Source: Stropharia rugosoannulata (taxonomy: Eukaryota; Basidiomycota; Agaricomycetes; Agaricales; Strophariaceae). Taken from it: a stretch of 64,000 nt of DNA. Location: contig JANCIK010000008.1 in NCBI GenBank assembly GCA_028532985.1, forward strand, positions 1,798,001 through 1,862,000. The letters are read 5' to 3'. The notes under the pieces were generated by a model. That model searched no databases and was not told the DNA's origin. It worked only from the letters and a program-made list of their open reading frames with translations. This document shows, piece by piece, positions 1 to 12,901 of this stretch (the stretch's first letter is position 1; each line of letters begins with the position of its first letter). Made by a program: the position numbers and the translations under genes.

Positions 1-401
1 TTTCTCTTCCTGTACTATGAGTTAACTGATGCATGCGGCTACATCAACGACTCCGCCACAACGAACTTCGGGGCTGTCCGGTTGTTCATCAAGTAAAAGG
101 TGAAGATGAGGGAGGCTAGTGGCATATGCAAATAGTTTGACTGCGTGTCGTGTCTGTATGTCCTCTGGCTTTGGATGCAGTTGGACGCGGCTGCAATTTC
201 CAGTGTAACGCTTGCGCGTCATTGATCTGGAACCGAGTGTAATTCAAGGAAGACTGGCACAAAATGCAAACGAATGTGAACAGCGTTGTGATAACTCTAT
301 AGATGCTAGAGTGTGGTTCCTGATGAGCAATTGCGCTACTTCGAAGTATCTTGCAGATGAGTTCATGACGGCGGCGCAAACAGCTCGGAAAACTGGAAAG
401 C

Positions 402-3400
402 TTATAGGTCATCATATCCTGCATCTGATGAGTCATCAACTTCTTCTTGGTCTGTTTCAGCAGCCTCCGACTCGTCCTCGTCCATAGACCTATATTCTTC
501 ACTATTACTATCAGAATCAGAGTTGAAGGTGGAAGAGAGGTCAATGTTTTCCGAGTTTTCAAGTCTGGCGGATGTCTTTTCGCAGTGACCAATACCCAGG
601 CCAGAATAGCGCATAAACATGTCGCGGTCAACAAAGCTTGAAGCTGCTATTAGTATGATGACTCTGCAAACATGTTAATTATACTTACATTCCTACATAG
701 TAGTTCGCCCAGTCTGACGTTCCTCCCCCTGGTCGAGCTGCTGTTGACTGTCCCGTGCTTAAAAGTGTGTTTGTGCGTCCATTGTTGAAAGCAGGTATCA
801 GGTGGCAGCCTCTAATAACAAGATTAGGATCCAGGAAACCGAATGCCATATCGTCGTCTTCAGGTACATAACCAATCATGGGAAGTTTGGCAATTCCTCG
901 ACCATAAGATGCCTCTGGTTCCGCACCAAGCCATCTCACCCACAAAAATTCCATGTGCTGCCATGTAAATCCTGTAGTAGACCTGTCCCCGATGTGTTGA
1001 ACGTCCGTATGAAATATGCCCAAGACTTGAGCATACCAAAACGCATGGCCATCCGATTCAGAATCCGCAAATGGGCGAGCCATCATTATGTAAGGGCGGG
1101 TCTTGGGATTGATGGTGTCGAAATCACGTCGTATATCATATGTTGTGTAATTAATTCTTGCAGTGCAATGGCTATATATTGTTGAATTCCTCAAGCGTAT
1201 CGTGTTCCGATCTTCATGGCTAAATACGTCGGGTTCATTGCCATCAAAGTCAAGGTTGAGCATTCGTCCAAGTAAATGATCTTGTAATTTTGGGATAAAG
1301 TTCTGTAGAAACAAAATTGAGATAGGCGTTCAAAACAAAGGGTTAGAATAGAAGACCTTTTTTGCTGGATCGCCATCTTGAACAAATGCAAAGATGTTTA
1401 GGGGATTATGTCGCGCACGTGAGATTACATGGTGCTTAGATAAATGTTCCGGCTTGCTGGCTTCTTCATACTCTTCCGACTCCTGGCCTTTGAGCATTCG
1501 CTGCCGCATATGCTTGTGGCTCATCTGCTTTAGCGCATTTCGTTTATTTGTCATAGAGTAGGCCTTTTTGACAGGGGCGTGAGCAGCTTCGCCCTAAGCA
1601 CCATTATATTATGAGCAATTCATATCAACAGCGGCGGAATGCACTAACAAGTTGTGTTGTATACGAGTCAGTTGTGCCGTACTTGCATATGTAGTGAACA
1701 TAGTCACCAAGCGCGTGAAATTTGGTCGTAGATATGTTGAGCCTCTTTGTTTTACCGGCGACCTTTTTCAGATTTGTTGCTGGATGTGCATCCGCTGCAT
1801 TCAGGTTGGCTTCCTCCCGACGGATGCGAGCTTTTTTCTCCTTTGGCAGTTCCACGGTCTCCAACTCCTTACATGTTGTATTGCGGAACTGCCGCATAAG
1901 TTTCCCGAATTCAGAAATCTGGTGTTCAGTTTGCTTAAGGGTTTCTTCCGTATGCAAGCGAAGCTTAAGGAAACAATGCAGCTCCGCTGTGCGATACAGT
2001 AATTTCATCAAACGGCCATTATGAGGCGAATCAAGAAGGCCTTCAAATACTGGAATGGCACACTGTTGGCGAGACTCAGCCTTTCTGTATTTCAAAATAA
2101 GTGGATTTCTGACCTGTAAGATATCCTCGAAATCTCTGGCTGCAAGTCTTTTCATATCAGAGACATTGTCCGAGAATTTTCTAATTGTATCACGCCCAAA
2201 GGGATCAATGATCCTAAACCTGTCATGTATTGGGAGGCATCAGATGAAGGCATTGTAATTTATGCATTGACCCACCTGCTATCAAGCTCGATGACACGAT
2301 CATCCACGCCTCTGCCTGAAGCATGAAGAAGGCGTATAAGATGTGTAAACAGTGTCTTCCAAACGCCAAGTTCAAATTCATGTAAAAGATCTGGCACAAG
2401 CATCTCCGATGGATTGTAATCGCCACCTAAAGTATCTGCAAAGGCGTTCTAAAATGAACTCGTGAGATGATGCATGTAGACTATGCAAAAGACTTACGAT
2501 AGTAGGAACACCAGAGAAACTCTTTAATAGATTCTCTACTGCCTGACTACGAATTCCGAGGCCCAGCATGTATATGGATTCGCGCGCAGCTTTAACATTT
2601 GACGCGGCATATTTTCTGAATTGGGTTAACCTCGCCTTGATATCTCTTTTTAGTCCCAAACGGTCCATGTGAGACTTGGGTACAAGGCATCTTGGACAAG
2701 GACATAGACCCTTAGGGCGAATGGTTGCAAGCAGAACTCTTCCATTGACCGTGAGTAAGAATGCTATTATTTGGCTGCAGTTAAGAGTGGCAACTCACTT
2801 TTCCGGGTAGTCGGCAGAGTATGTAAAAAAACGTGGGTATATTCTTCTCTCCAGTCCATCACCACACCTTACTGCTATTCCGTAGTGATATCCATGCATG
2901 AATTCTGCATCGAGGAGTCTTTTCCAAACTGCGTGCATCAGTTCCCTGCGACAATGCGTCAGTATTTCATCCTTTTGAGTTCTCCATTTGGAATGAAATT
3001 TAGAAGCCATGTCGTTGAATGAGTCAGGAAGCTATGGTAGCAATAAACCTCAAGATAAGAAGAAGGAAAAGATTATAACCTTACCGAAGGTATGTATGCC
3101 AAATGATACATAGCGCCTGATTTGGGTTTGCAACGAACATATTTGGAAAGATTTCCTAACATCAGGTAGATGGGCCAGGCTTTAGCGGTTCCAAAATTTG
3201 TCAGATGTGTCCCGTCTGATGAGATCATCAATGCCGCGACTGCCTTCTCGAGCTTACAGTCTTTAGCCTCTGGAGGCAGCTTTCCATGTTTCTGCAGCTC
3301 CTCATATTCAGTAATAAATGCGTCTGAGGTGAACAGTTCTCCATAAACGCGCTGAACTTCATCAGTAATATTGTTCCGGTGGAGTAATTTGAACGGGGAG

Positions 3401-4569
3401 TAATGCAGCATTTGGGAAAGACGGTCCTGAAAAGCCTCAACAACCACTGCTGTGAGACTACGATGAAGAAGACCTGGCACGCTGAATGTTTGAGGTGGAA
3501 CTGCACGCCTGCCTGATGGCACCAGAATATCTACAGATGACGTCTTGAATTGGCTCTTAATAGAAGAGTCCGCACCAGCGATAGCGTTGTCAAAGCGTTG
3601 GTTTTCTCGGCGTGCATCAAAGTTTTCGAAATGGTGCACGTCGAAGTCAGGTTGTTGAATGATGTTCTTCACAAAAGACGTCACTTCCCCTTCTGATTTT
3701 GTTGTAGCGCCATTGTTCATCCAGGACAATGTTCGCCAGATGGTAATGTTGGCGAAGGGCCAATGAGATGGGCGAGGCTCAGAGCTGCTGATGGAAGTAC
3801 TGTCCAAGCCAGATGCGCCAAGTGTGCTCGCCAAGTCTTCCAAAGACAACTGGCCGCTGGGGTCATGGGTTGGTCGCCACTCATAGGCTCTAAAAAGACC
3901 ATAACTATTTGCTATTGTAACCAGTTGATTGCGCACAACCAACAAAACCCTTCGAGTGGCGTTCCGCGTTTCAGTATCTGCTTGACTGGCTGGAGCTAGT
4001 GGTTCAGGCGGAGCATCCATAAATCTTGCAGGATGTCGATAGCTGCGCCCTGCACGGTCGGTTTGGCCGGGTACGGGTGAAGGCAATGGTGAACTTTCCG
4101 CATTTTCTTCGGACATCATGGACTTTTCCAGTGGGGATGATGACTCTTGAATAGTTTGCAAACATCCAACAGCAGTACTTGAAGTTACAGCAGTTAAAGA
4201 TGAAGGGGACGTCGCACAGTTTTCCATAAGTGACTTCTGACTGCGCCCATCGCTGAGTAGAAACTGAGGTTGGCTTGTGTCAGTATGCAAAAGTCAAATC
4301 AGTCTGAAGAAACGAACATTGTACTGACTGCGTGGAAGATCTCCAGTCGCAGCAAGTTCAATTCTAGAATGTTGCGACAATAAAGACTGACTGCAACTGG
4401 CCAGCACATGGGCGCAAGAGCGTCTGTGTTTGGATAATGAACCGAACTTAGGAAAAGACTTCCCGCACGCAGGAATGCAAGAAAATTCCTGAGGCATCAT
4501 GGAAGACGCAGATCGGGTAAATTGCGCTCTGAAGCTGTTTTTGAAGTAGCCACGTCGTTCGACATTCAT
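402..4569 (-). CDS. Plavaka-type DNA transposase, 10 exons, reads intact
   Basis: Predicted 1227-residue transposase of the Plavaka class, relatives of the fungal KDZ transposons. Hand-spliced exons are 4569-4318, 4263-3085, 3031-2799, 2738-2498, 2448-2276, 2219-2114, 2062-1649, 1593-1357, 1302-689 and 636-402. Their lengths sum to 3684 nt and no stop interrupts the frame. Visible signatures, in order: an N-terminal zinc finger (C-x4-C...H-x4-C, about residues 25-50); the block LTNFGTAKAWPIYLMLGN; THCRRELMHAVW; RIYPRFFTYSADYPEK followed by CPCPRC; LLHEFELGVWKTLF; ARDFEDILQ joined to CAIPVFEGLL; VDRDMFMRY near the C-terminus; then an acidic tail. The first junction (4318/4263) is the least certain, since a second donor-acceptor pair also fits. 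Terminal inverted repeats could not be delimited, so it is open whether this is a complete mobile element or a stranded transposase gene. Confidence 0.88.
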
Positions 4570-5763
4570 AATCCTCCGAAATGAGATGCCTTTTTTTTTA
4601 GCACCTCCAGCCTGCGAAGATTTGGCGCCTGGACTGATAGCTAGTCAGTAGTAGAGCGTTAACGACTGCGTTTTGCGGCGTAAGAGTACGAGACCGAACA
4701 GCCCCCCTTTGAATCCGGTCCAAGAGTCGAAAATGACTCGCAACGCCACTGCGGTAATTGAAAATCGTATGCACTACTTTTAGGACTGAATGTATGCGCA
4801 GGCGGCGCAGGTGAGATGCAAGTCCACTTTGCTCCGCAGATTCAAGGCGCAACAGCTATAGTCAAGGACTGCAGAGTGACTGAGTGTACATAAGATTTAA
4901 GTCTAAACAATCAGACGGCAAGTGAAACTCACTTATAGAAGCTGGTTGCAGATCATATTGGTGGCGATTACTTGAATTCTCTCCATGCTTTTCATTTAAT
5001 TTACTCATTTGAAGAAGATGGTTGCATCCCAATTTTCATATGGAGCGGGAGGACTGGCTGTCTTCGCCAAATCGGATATATGAGGTAGGTCGCAGAGGGA
5101 CATGCACGGAAGTGGATTTGGCCGGGGATGGGTAGAGCCTCCCTATCAACTACAAAAGCCTGGCTGCCTCTCGACAATCTCGGATGGCTGCCTGTTCATG
5201 TGTGCGCGTCCATTTAGCAGAAGGTCTGGACGCCATATACAGCCGCCCGAGTGGCAGTATGAGAGTCAGAAGACCCCTCTTTAGGACATAGGTCATCATC
5301 GCGAGTTTTGATCCGCCCGCTCTGTTAAAAATGGATCGATACTCATTGAAGCAATGGACTGATAAACATGTCCAAGACATGCAAAACGTCAATTTAATTG
5401 CAATGATAACTTCGTTAGGCTTGCTCACACATGAACAAATTCTCAACGGAATTAAACACAGGTGGATGTGGCAGAATGCGTACAAGAAAGAAACGTTATT
5501 TCCTGGAAACCCAAGGAAAGTAAGATAGTTTATGAAAGTGCTGAATGCGCATGCCCTGGACACCCAGAGGCAACTGGTCAAGGAGAGCACCGGGTTTTGG
5601 TCAACGATTCCAGCAGCGCCTGGGCTAACTCACATGCCAATTACTGGAAGACTTCACCTTTGGTGCATTTACTTTGAAAATGGCACTGGATCCTAGCGGT
5701 GCATCAGGAGGGGTGTGCGCCATAAACAGCGATGTGCGCATTATTTCATGATTGGAGCAGTCA
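4570..5763. other. no convincing gene; flank of the Plavaka gene
   Basis: About 1.2 kb upstream of the transposase start. Only short open frames occur, with no family signature or supported splice pattern. The outer end of the Plavaka element, if there is one, should lie here, but I could not pair it with a matching inverted repeat left of position 402. Confidence 0.5.
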
Positions 5764-6610
5764 GAGCTTGGGCCAGGGACGGACCGAGAAGGTCGCTATA
5801 CGGAAGCATAGGCCAGCGTAGCCGCACAGATATGCCTGGCCTTTCTTCCTTATGTTCGGCCACCCTCAGCGAACAGCAGCGGCCAAGGTGCGAGTTAGAG
5901 ATTAGGCCAAGGACGAACCGGGAAAGTCGCTATATGGAAGCATATGCCATTGTAGCCGCGCACATAACGGCTGGCTGGCTGGCCTAGCGAACCGTGGCGA
6001 CCAAGGTGCGAGTTAGAGGTCAGGCCATGGACGGACAGGGAAAGTCGTTATACGGAAGCATAGGACAGCGTAGCCGCGCACATAGCAACTGGCTGGCTGG
6101 CCTTTCTTCCTTGTATTGAGCAACCCTCTACGAACCGCGGCGACCAAGATGCGAGTTAGAGCTTAGGCCATGGACGGACTGGGAAAGTCACTGTACAGAA
6201 TCATAGGCCAGCGTAGCCGCGCACATAGCAGCTGGCTGGCTGGCTTTTCCTTGTGTTGGGCCCCCCCTCAGCGAACGGCGGCGGCCAGAGAGGCGCTGGA
6301 AGGAGTCATGAGAATCGACACACAGACCTGCTTCTTGAAGTTGAGTGTGCTGGGTAGAGAAAGGCAGAGAGATTAGGTCAGGGACGGACTGGGAAAGTCG
6401 TTATACGGAAGCATAGGACAGCGTAGCCGCGCACATAGCAACTGGCTGGCTGGCCTTTCTTCCTTGTATTGAGCAACCCTCTACGAACCGCGGCGACCAA
6501 GATGCGAGTTAGAGCGTAGGCCATGGACGGACTGGGAAAGTCACTGTACAGAATCATAGGCCAGCATAGCCGCGCACATAGCAGCTGGCTGGCTGGCCTC
6601 TGTTCGCGGC
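5764..6610. repeat. degenerate minisatellite with a 353-bp higher-order period
   Basis: Six tandem units begin at about 5764, 5899, 6016, 6159, 6369 and 6512. Each opens with a variant of gagcttaggccatggacgg, continues through a shared ggaaagtc...agcatagg...cgtagccgcgcacata block, and most contain ctggctggctgg. Unit length varies from about 117 to 210 bp. Units 3+4 and 5+6 form a larger repeat: matching landmarks (6016/6369, 6048/6401, 6159/6512) are all exactly 353 bp apart and the copies are nearly identical there. No open frame runs through the array. Confidence 0.85.
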
Positions 6611-7827
6611 AACCTTGCCAATCAGAGGCCTTTAACGCATAGGAAGGACTCAGCGAGTCCCCATCCTGCTGTGAGAAGTTGCATCAGCTGAGTGAGAAAG
6701 ATGGAGCAGTGTAACTCACCACTCTTAAGAGTTAACCTGGAGTTGAAATGCGTAACCAACTGTGCTGTTTCAAGATCCTAGCTTGATACATGAGGAAAGT
6801 GTAGAGATAAGGAGAAAGAGGAACGGATGGTAAATAAAGCCAAAGTTCGATGTTGAGTTACAAAATTATGTAATAGTATCATATCTTTATATCTTTTATT
6901 TATTGTTATGCTTCGAGAGCAAGAGGCGGCTACCTGACCTATGCTGTAGTCTCTCTGCTAAGACTAAATATATCGGAGATGAATAATTGTACTTTTGAAG
7001 CGTTTTACAACAAGACTAATTAATGTGTACTTAATGAGGCAAAGGTCTAAGGGGACTTGTGGGGAAATAGCAGTGGCAACCTTGCCTCTAGCCGTGGAGC
7101 GATAACTTAAAGTGAGGCCATCCTTTGCTGCGCTAGTACCATGACTTCAAAAGTGAAGATCAGCAGAATGTACGCTGAACAAAGTTGTTAAGCGGCGCTC
7201 ATGTCCAAGAGTCGGCTAGCAGCACTCGATCGACGACGAATGGCGAGGGCCCGGAGCCGCAATTACCGGTCCGAGCTTTATCCATGTGAATGACTTTGTA
7301 AGCTTGCGTGACCGCGAGGCGCTCCGTTTATTTTGCGGAGCAATGAGCATTCTGTCTGTGCCAGTCCGCCGCCTGAAAATCGCCTGAGCAGGGTTCTTTG
7401 CTGGAAGTTTAGGACGAAGCGAAAATATCTCCTTCCGTGCTGCTCGCACGCGCTGCCTTTTCCCTCTGACTCAGCTTCTCCACTATCGCCACATCCTAGC
7501 CTCGGACAGTTTCCACAGCATCTCCCGCCTCGCGTCCGCAGCCTTCCCTCGCAGAAACCAACCGAGCTCATCAAATGCAAAGGACCAGAGCAGCTCACTA
7601 GCAGCGCTTAGTCACAATCTGGGGCGGCATGACTCTGGCGCATAACGCTTGCCCACCTTGCAACGGCGGATGAGCAGCGACTCCTCAGCTAGTAAGGCCA
7701 GCACCGCACTTATCTGTCAGACTTCACACCTGGACCTGGCAGAATAAAGAAAAGCATATAGCCTAAGAACATTCTCTTCTACAAATTTGCGGCGGTCTCT
7801 CCTTGGGAACCTCCTCCCCCTCGACCT
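6611..7827. other. no gene seen
   Basis: A single-copy-looking stretch, AT-rich around 6830-6900 and more GC-rich after 7200. Short open frames at 7216-7611 on both strands overlap each other and show no domain pattern or codon-level support. Confidence 0.45.
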
Positions 7828-8718
7828 TCAAGCCCTGCCTTTACTTTGCTTCTGCAGGAAAATGCAGCAATCTCTGCGCGAATCACTGTCATCAACATCC
7901 TCCTCATAATGACTTTCAGCGACTCTCTTCGTCATGTAGCGACCGCAGCTTGCACAAACATAAAAAATTGCCTGGAAATCATGCATTGGAAGCCCAGCTG
8001 CGTTATCTGGGTCGTGGGCATCCAGCAATCTCATCGAAGCCTCAGCCCCTCTTTGAGTTGGACTGAATATATCCTGCACACCTAGAGCTCTTTGGGTGAG
8101 CAAAGCCACCTTCAAAGAGCAGCGCACAGAGGGGTTCACCAACTTCCTCAGGACATTTATGGTAGGGGACTGTCCTGGCCGTCACAAAATTTAAGCAGCT
8201 CTGGCACCTCCTGAATAGGCACCAGAACTCATCCTCAGGCAGCCCGTACGCAGGCAGCCAATCCAAGCTCAATAACTGGGAAAACGAGGTCTTGTTTTGC
8301 AGCCAGGGATTGAACATTGGCACACCCTGAGCAGTCCAAATACCGGCCCGGTTCTTCATGCGGTCGGACACTCCGATGCCAAGAGGCTCAACTGCAAGTT
8401 GGAAGACTCGGTCTTTTAATTGGAGCTTGGAGCAGTGACGCGGACGAAGGGCTTACCTGGGATTCTAGTCGACGCCCATCTTGTTCCCGTCCTGCGTCCG
8501 TCTTCTTCGCTGCCAGGGCCACCGCTGCCGCGCATCGATACTGGGCTTGGAGATGTTGGCAAGCGCGGAAGCATATAGAACGCTCCCTTCCGCTTCCTCG
8601 CTCGAGGTTTGGGCCTTGGCATTCCAGGCCTCAGGTCAGGCGAAGCTAAGGATGCAGACTCTGCACCGACGTTCGGCACAGGCTCCCCATCCTTGAGCTT
8701 TAATGGGCTGCGCAGCAT
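7828..8718 (-). CDS. conserved agaricomycete protein with two CxxC...H zinc-ligand clusters
   Basis: Three exons, 8718-8457, 8391-8140 and 8081-7828, give 768 nt (255 residues). Introns are 8392-8456 (donor GTAAGC) and 8082-8139 (donor GTGAAC, branch-like GCTCAC). Residues 1-88 are basic, Pro/Ser/Arg-rich and probably disordered. The middle has WTAQGVPMFNPW and then CQSCLNFVTARTVPYHKC. The third exon has a second, similar cluster, CASCGRYMTKRVAESH. The repeated Cys-x2-Cys...His layout suggests two small zinc-binding modules in tandem. The pattern matches my memory of an uncharacterised agaricomycete family, but I know no assigned function. It is not linked to either neighbour in any evident operon-like or divergent arrangement. 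Confidence 0.72.
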
Positions 8719-9579
8719 ATGGAGAGAAAGAGATCAAAAGCAGGCCCTAATCTGGATTTTAAAGCTCTACTGGCAGGCTGTAGGAGCGAGCTCGCAAAGT
8801 GACGGATAGTAGGTGAGTTGCAATCGCTGCCACAAGCCTTATGTATGCCGCCACTGAGACTGCCCGCAGCGATGCGCTACCAAACCTACCGCAGATCGCT
8901 CTTCACTGTCCAGACATGAACTGCGCAGCGCCAAAATGTCATATGTACTGCTTGCTGCTTTCAGAATTTAGTTAGGGGCCTTTACCATCTGCAGGTTAAC
9001 ACATGCATTAACCCATCCTTAGATGCTTTCGTACGGAACCTGACGGCTGCCAGCTGCGGCACTAATTACCTTTCGCATTGAAAAAGAGCTGCGGGCAGAG
9101 GCAGTGCCACAAATACACTTTCCACGTACATTTCGCTACACAGGGTGCCTTTGTATGTACACTACGGCCGCGCAAAGACAATTTAACTGCTACTCAGTGA
9201 TGCCGCTTAGGCGGCAGCGTTCGGACTTGCGAATTGAAAGTCCGCTGTAGTGGCATGCGCTGGAGTCTATGCAAGCGCCAATAGTTGCCAATGATCTACA
9301 CCGCAACTTGAAAACTTTTGAGTCTACTTCAGTCCGCCATCTGTGCAGGACTATTTACACACTGTCCAAAACTTACAGCCTATTGAGAGGCGCAGCATTG
9401 CTTGATTTTGGGTCCCAAATCACGCTGAGTTGCTCCCTCAACGGTCGGACGTCGCAGTATCTCCTGTCCTGGGTTTCTTGGGCATAGTAGTAGATACCAG
9501 TGCCGCTATTACTTGCCTGCCACCTCGCTGCAGTGCTATTTTCAACTCCTGATATACATTGTGAGCGTCGTTTACATCT
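8719..9579. other. intergenic, divergent promoter region
   Basis: Lies between two divergently transcribed genes (minus-strand start at 8718, plus-strand start at 9580), so both promoters should be here. No open frame with recognisable features is visible. I did not identify a specific regulatory element. Confidence 0.4.
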
Positions 9580-12308
9580 ATGCACAGCACGTCTGACTCC
9601 ACTGCTTACTGGCTCCCCATTAGCATCTTCGCGCGGACTATGATAAGCCCAGAGTTTATACCCTCTGCATACCATCGCGCCATACGCAAGCGACTTGGCC
9701 CCGAGGTGGAAATTCACACAAGCCGTGGAAGGGCTATTGCTTTAGGTGGCAATATTTTCTACTCGCCCAATAGCTCGCGTGCTCCCCAATTGCCCTCTAA
9801 TGGCGGCAACCCCTTTACCCGCGATGCAGGCAAAGATGATGCCGCAGAGATACAGCAGCCACTTTGGTGGGTGAAAGACATGGCGTACCTTCCCTTCATT
9901 CCGAAGCTGCCAAATTTCGACACTGCACCTTTCGACGAACTGCATTGTAATCCCGACATCAATGCACCCCCTAGCAAGAGACCATGGAAGAGAGTTGATT
10001 ACTCATATATTCCACGCTGGAAAGCTGTTGAACGCAAGATGGAAGATGTCTTCAACATCATCTGCCGTGCATATGGCATACCCGCAATGAATCACGTTAT
10101 TCCTACTGCCGCTTCGTTCCCTGTTGGTTGCAAGCATATAAGTCAGCATAAGGCCGCGGAAAGGCGTTGTCGAAAAGGGTTTGTTGCCTGGATGGGAATG
10201 CTGTCATTTGCAATAGCAGTCGCGCAAACCCACGAAAACGAAGATGGCAATACTCCGGTACCCCAATGGATGCACAACCTTCTTCGCTCCCAGGAGCCGC
10301 ATGTGGCTGCCAGCATTCGACAAGAACTCGCGTTATTCTCCGAATACGTCCCCAGAGCAGGGGTGTTTTTAAAAGTGATGGGAGAAACGTTTCAGCACCC
10401 AGTGATAGATTTTTTTGTCAGGTGGAATATCCCAGTATGGTACCCTTGGGGAGAAAGAGAAGAATACCATCTTCGCATGAGTCAATCAAGTTGGAGGAGC
10501 TGGGCGCCCCCAGCACACTTAATCCAGGCGGCAAAATCTTTTATGTCTAAGGCTCCTTCCACAGCTCAAATCGATCAGCTCACGACTTCCAACAACGAGC
10601 CTGCTTGGAAAGTGTTCCTAAAAAAGAGAGAGTCTGCGCAGCTGGAGAAAGCTGGCGCCAAACCATTCAGAACGCGTAGGAAGGTTTTCATATGGGAAGA
10701 GGAGGACGGGATGTGGAAGCGCGTTGCCGTTCATAAGAGAGATGAGGATGAGATTTTGGCTGAGTACGGGGCTGCGCAAAAATACTACGATAAGTTTTCC
10801 AATGAATGGGATTGCTGCCAGGCTATGGGGAGAAAGACCACTGAGGAATTACAGGAGGATGCTTGGAGCTTCCATAGTGATTTGCCGTACAATACTGCGC
10901 CTGCAGTCGGCGGCTTATCCTTACCTGGTGAACCAGAGGGGTCGCTGCACGTTGCGCATTCCGTGCCGTCGATCTTGCCTCCAGGAATCTGCACTAGCAA
11001 GCATATGCCGTCGCAGCATGTATGCCTGTCAGAAGCAGTCGACGCAGCCAACGCCCATAATCAATCCTTGAAGCGCTCCTATTCGGCTGCTTCTATCTCA
11101 GAATCGACGCAGATCTTTCCAGCGCACCTGGGACCTTCAGACAAAGAGTACATACCTGAAGCATACTCTCCAGAAAACATCTTGTACCTTCTGCATGGAT
11201 TTACATTCCCCGGGTCCGGCTCCAACCTGTGTCTGCCCAGACACTACGGACTGGAGCACGCCAACAGCGTCCGAACGGTGTGCGGGTCGCCATCAATCCC
11301 AGATAGCTACTTCAAGACTCCCACCGGCCAGGCTGCCATCGACTTCATTACATATCTATTGCAGGCGAACTCTTCTCCTCGAAATGCACTTTACGACTTG
11401 TCTTGTTCGAATCAGATGTCAGTGAAAAGGTCTTGGCGCATGGACTCACTTCAGAGGCTGCCTGGAGATTTCTTCGTCTTTAAACTTGGCATGCGCGCCA
11501 CCGCTCCCTGGTCATTAGCAGTGAAAGGCTCTGTGCTAGCTTTACTTGTGCTGCGCCTAGACGGAGGGTGGAACGAATGCAGGATAGCATATGAGCTTCT
11601 AAACTGGGGAATTGGGTTTTTAACCTTACAATCCGTGTCAGAACCTTTGCTGGAAAGCGGCAATCCTCCATCGTACATTCCTCGGACAAGGCTTGCCTCC
11701 TCCAGATTCTCCAAAGCAGACTATGAGCTTCACAAACAAGAGCGCGCCAACCTAGTTCGCAGTCCTAGAATTGGCCGGGCTGTGCTCAAAGAAGGGGGAA
11801 TCATTTGGCGATTATCAATTGAGCTTGGGGTGAGCTACAACGAAGTCTTTACTGGTCCTACAACTAGCGCGGCACTTAGAAGCAGCAACTGTCAGGTCTT
11901 CAACCCTGGAGATAACACGCTGTGGGTTGACGATTGCCTCCAAGAAGCTGAGAAAGATATCATTTGTGGTGTTTACAAAGTATATACAGGCAAGTGCAAT
12001 TGCCGTTTGATTCAGATACAAAATCGCGCATACTAACCATTTGACTTGCAGGGCGTGGCGTTCAACAAGCAGTATCCTCATGGTGGCCGACAGCCTACCT
12101 TTGGGAGGAACTTGTGGCATCTCCCACCTGGAATGACCGACTAGAAGGCTTATATCAGACTAGGCTCAGAGAATTGGAGTCTGGCTCTGCACAACCTCGC
12201 ACTGCCTCTGAATGGCGAACAATCATAAGGGCTCATTCTGTCCTGAGACGATCATTCAATAACACAGCAAGGGCAGCAAGTTCATATCTGCAGTTAGAGG
12301 GAAAATAA
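9580..12308 (+). CDS. large orphan protein of an expanded agaricomycete family, GC-AG intron
   Basis: Two exons, 9580-11989 and 12052-12308, total 2667 nt (888 residues). The intron (11990-12051) has donor ACAG|GCAAGT, branch sequence tactaac and acceptor ttgcag. A GT donor at 11980 would shift the frame and lose the C-terminus, so the GC donor is strongly preferred. Visible blocks: WYPWGEREE (~residues 287-295), WKVFLKKRESAQ, a stretch YYDKFSNEWDCC, GLSLPGEPEG, and a C-terminal part with SPRIGRAVLKEGGIIWRL, DIICGVYKVYTG and SSWWP. These match a lineage-expanded family of Agaricomycetes that I recall from several genomes but that has no known function. No signal peptide or membrane segment is obvious. 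The start could instead be Met at 9640 (MISPEFIP). Confidence 0.8.
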
Positions 12309-12901
12309 TTCATCTTAGAGGAACTCACTATACGTCCTAACCATCGGGAGGTGTTCAAACAAGAGTGCATATATAGACTACATCACCTATCTATTTAAAA
12401 TCATACCTCCTCACTGAACAGTCAATTAGCTACAAACTAAAGCCGGTCTTGATATCTTGATGTGCATCGGAAAGTAGCAATGGAAGTGGTGCTGCTCTAG
12501 TTTTTGATGCTACAATATAAATTACCATTTTTGCGATTAGGGCAGATCAGACACCAGTCATTGGGGAGGAACCCATTGAATTGACTGAGCACAATCACAC
12601 CATCGCCACCCTCAGAACTACGACAGCTAATCTTAACATTCTTCAAAGTCCAATCATCCGAAAGCCAGGGCATCAGCAACAGTCCCGGGAAATCTAGCAA
12701 ACATGCTTGCGACACCAGAGCCATTGGCGCCATCCTCCTAAACCTTTGTCATCTATGCTCAATGTAAAATTATGCCGTTTCAAGAAGGGATTTATATGCG
12801 ATCCATAGCAGCCATGATGTGTATATATATTATGCAAACACGCAAACACTGGATACAGTTAAAAGATAATTCGAAATCGCCCACTGCCACACCCATCTGA
12901 A
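12309..12901. other. intergenic between convergent genes; one doubtful short frame
   Basis: Separates the end of the orphan gene from the end of the next minus-strand gene. A 78-codon minus-strand frame (12733-12497) contains several Cys and Trp residues but has no splice partner or signal peptide I can support, so it is not called as a gene. Confidence 0.4.

Noticed and set aside
7216..7611. Overlapping open frames on both strands in a GC-rich stretch
   Set aside because: No family signature and no splice sites that extend them; open frames are expected by chance in GC-rich DNA.
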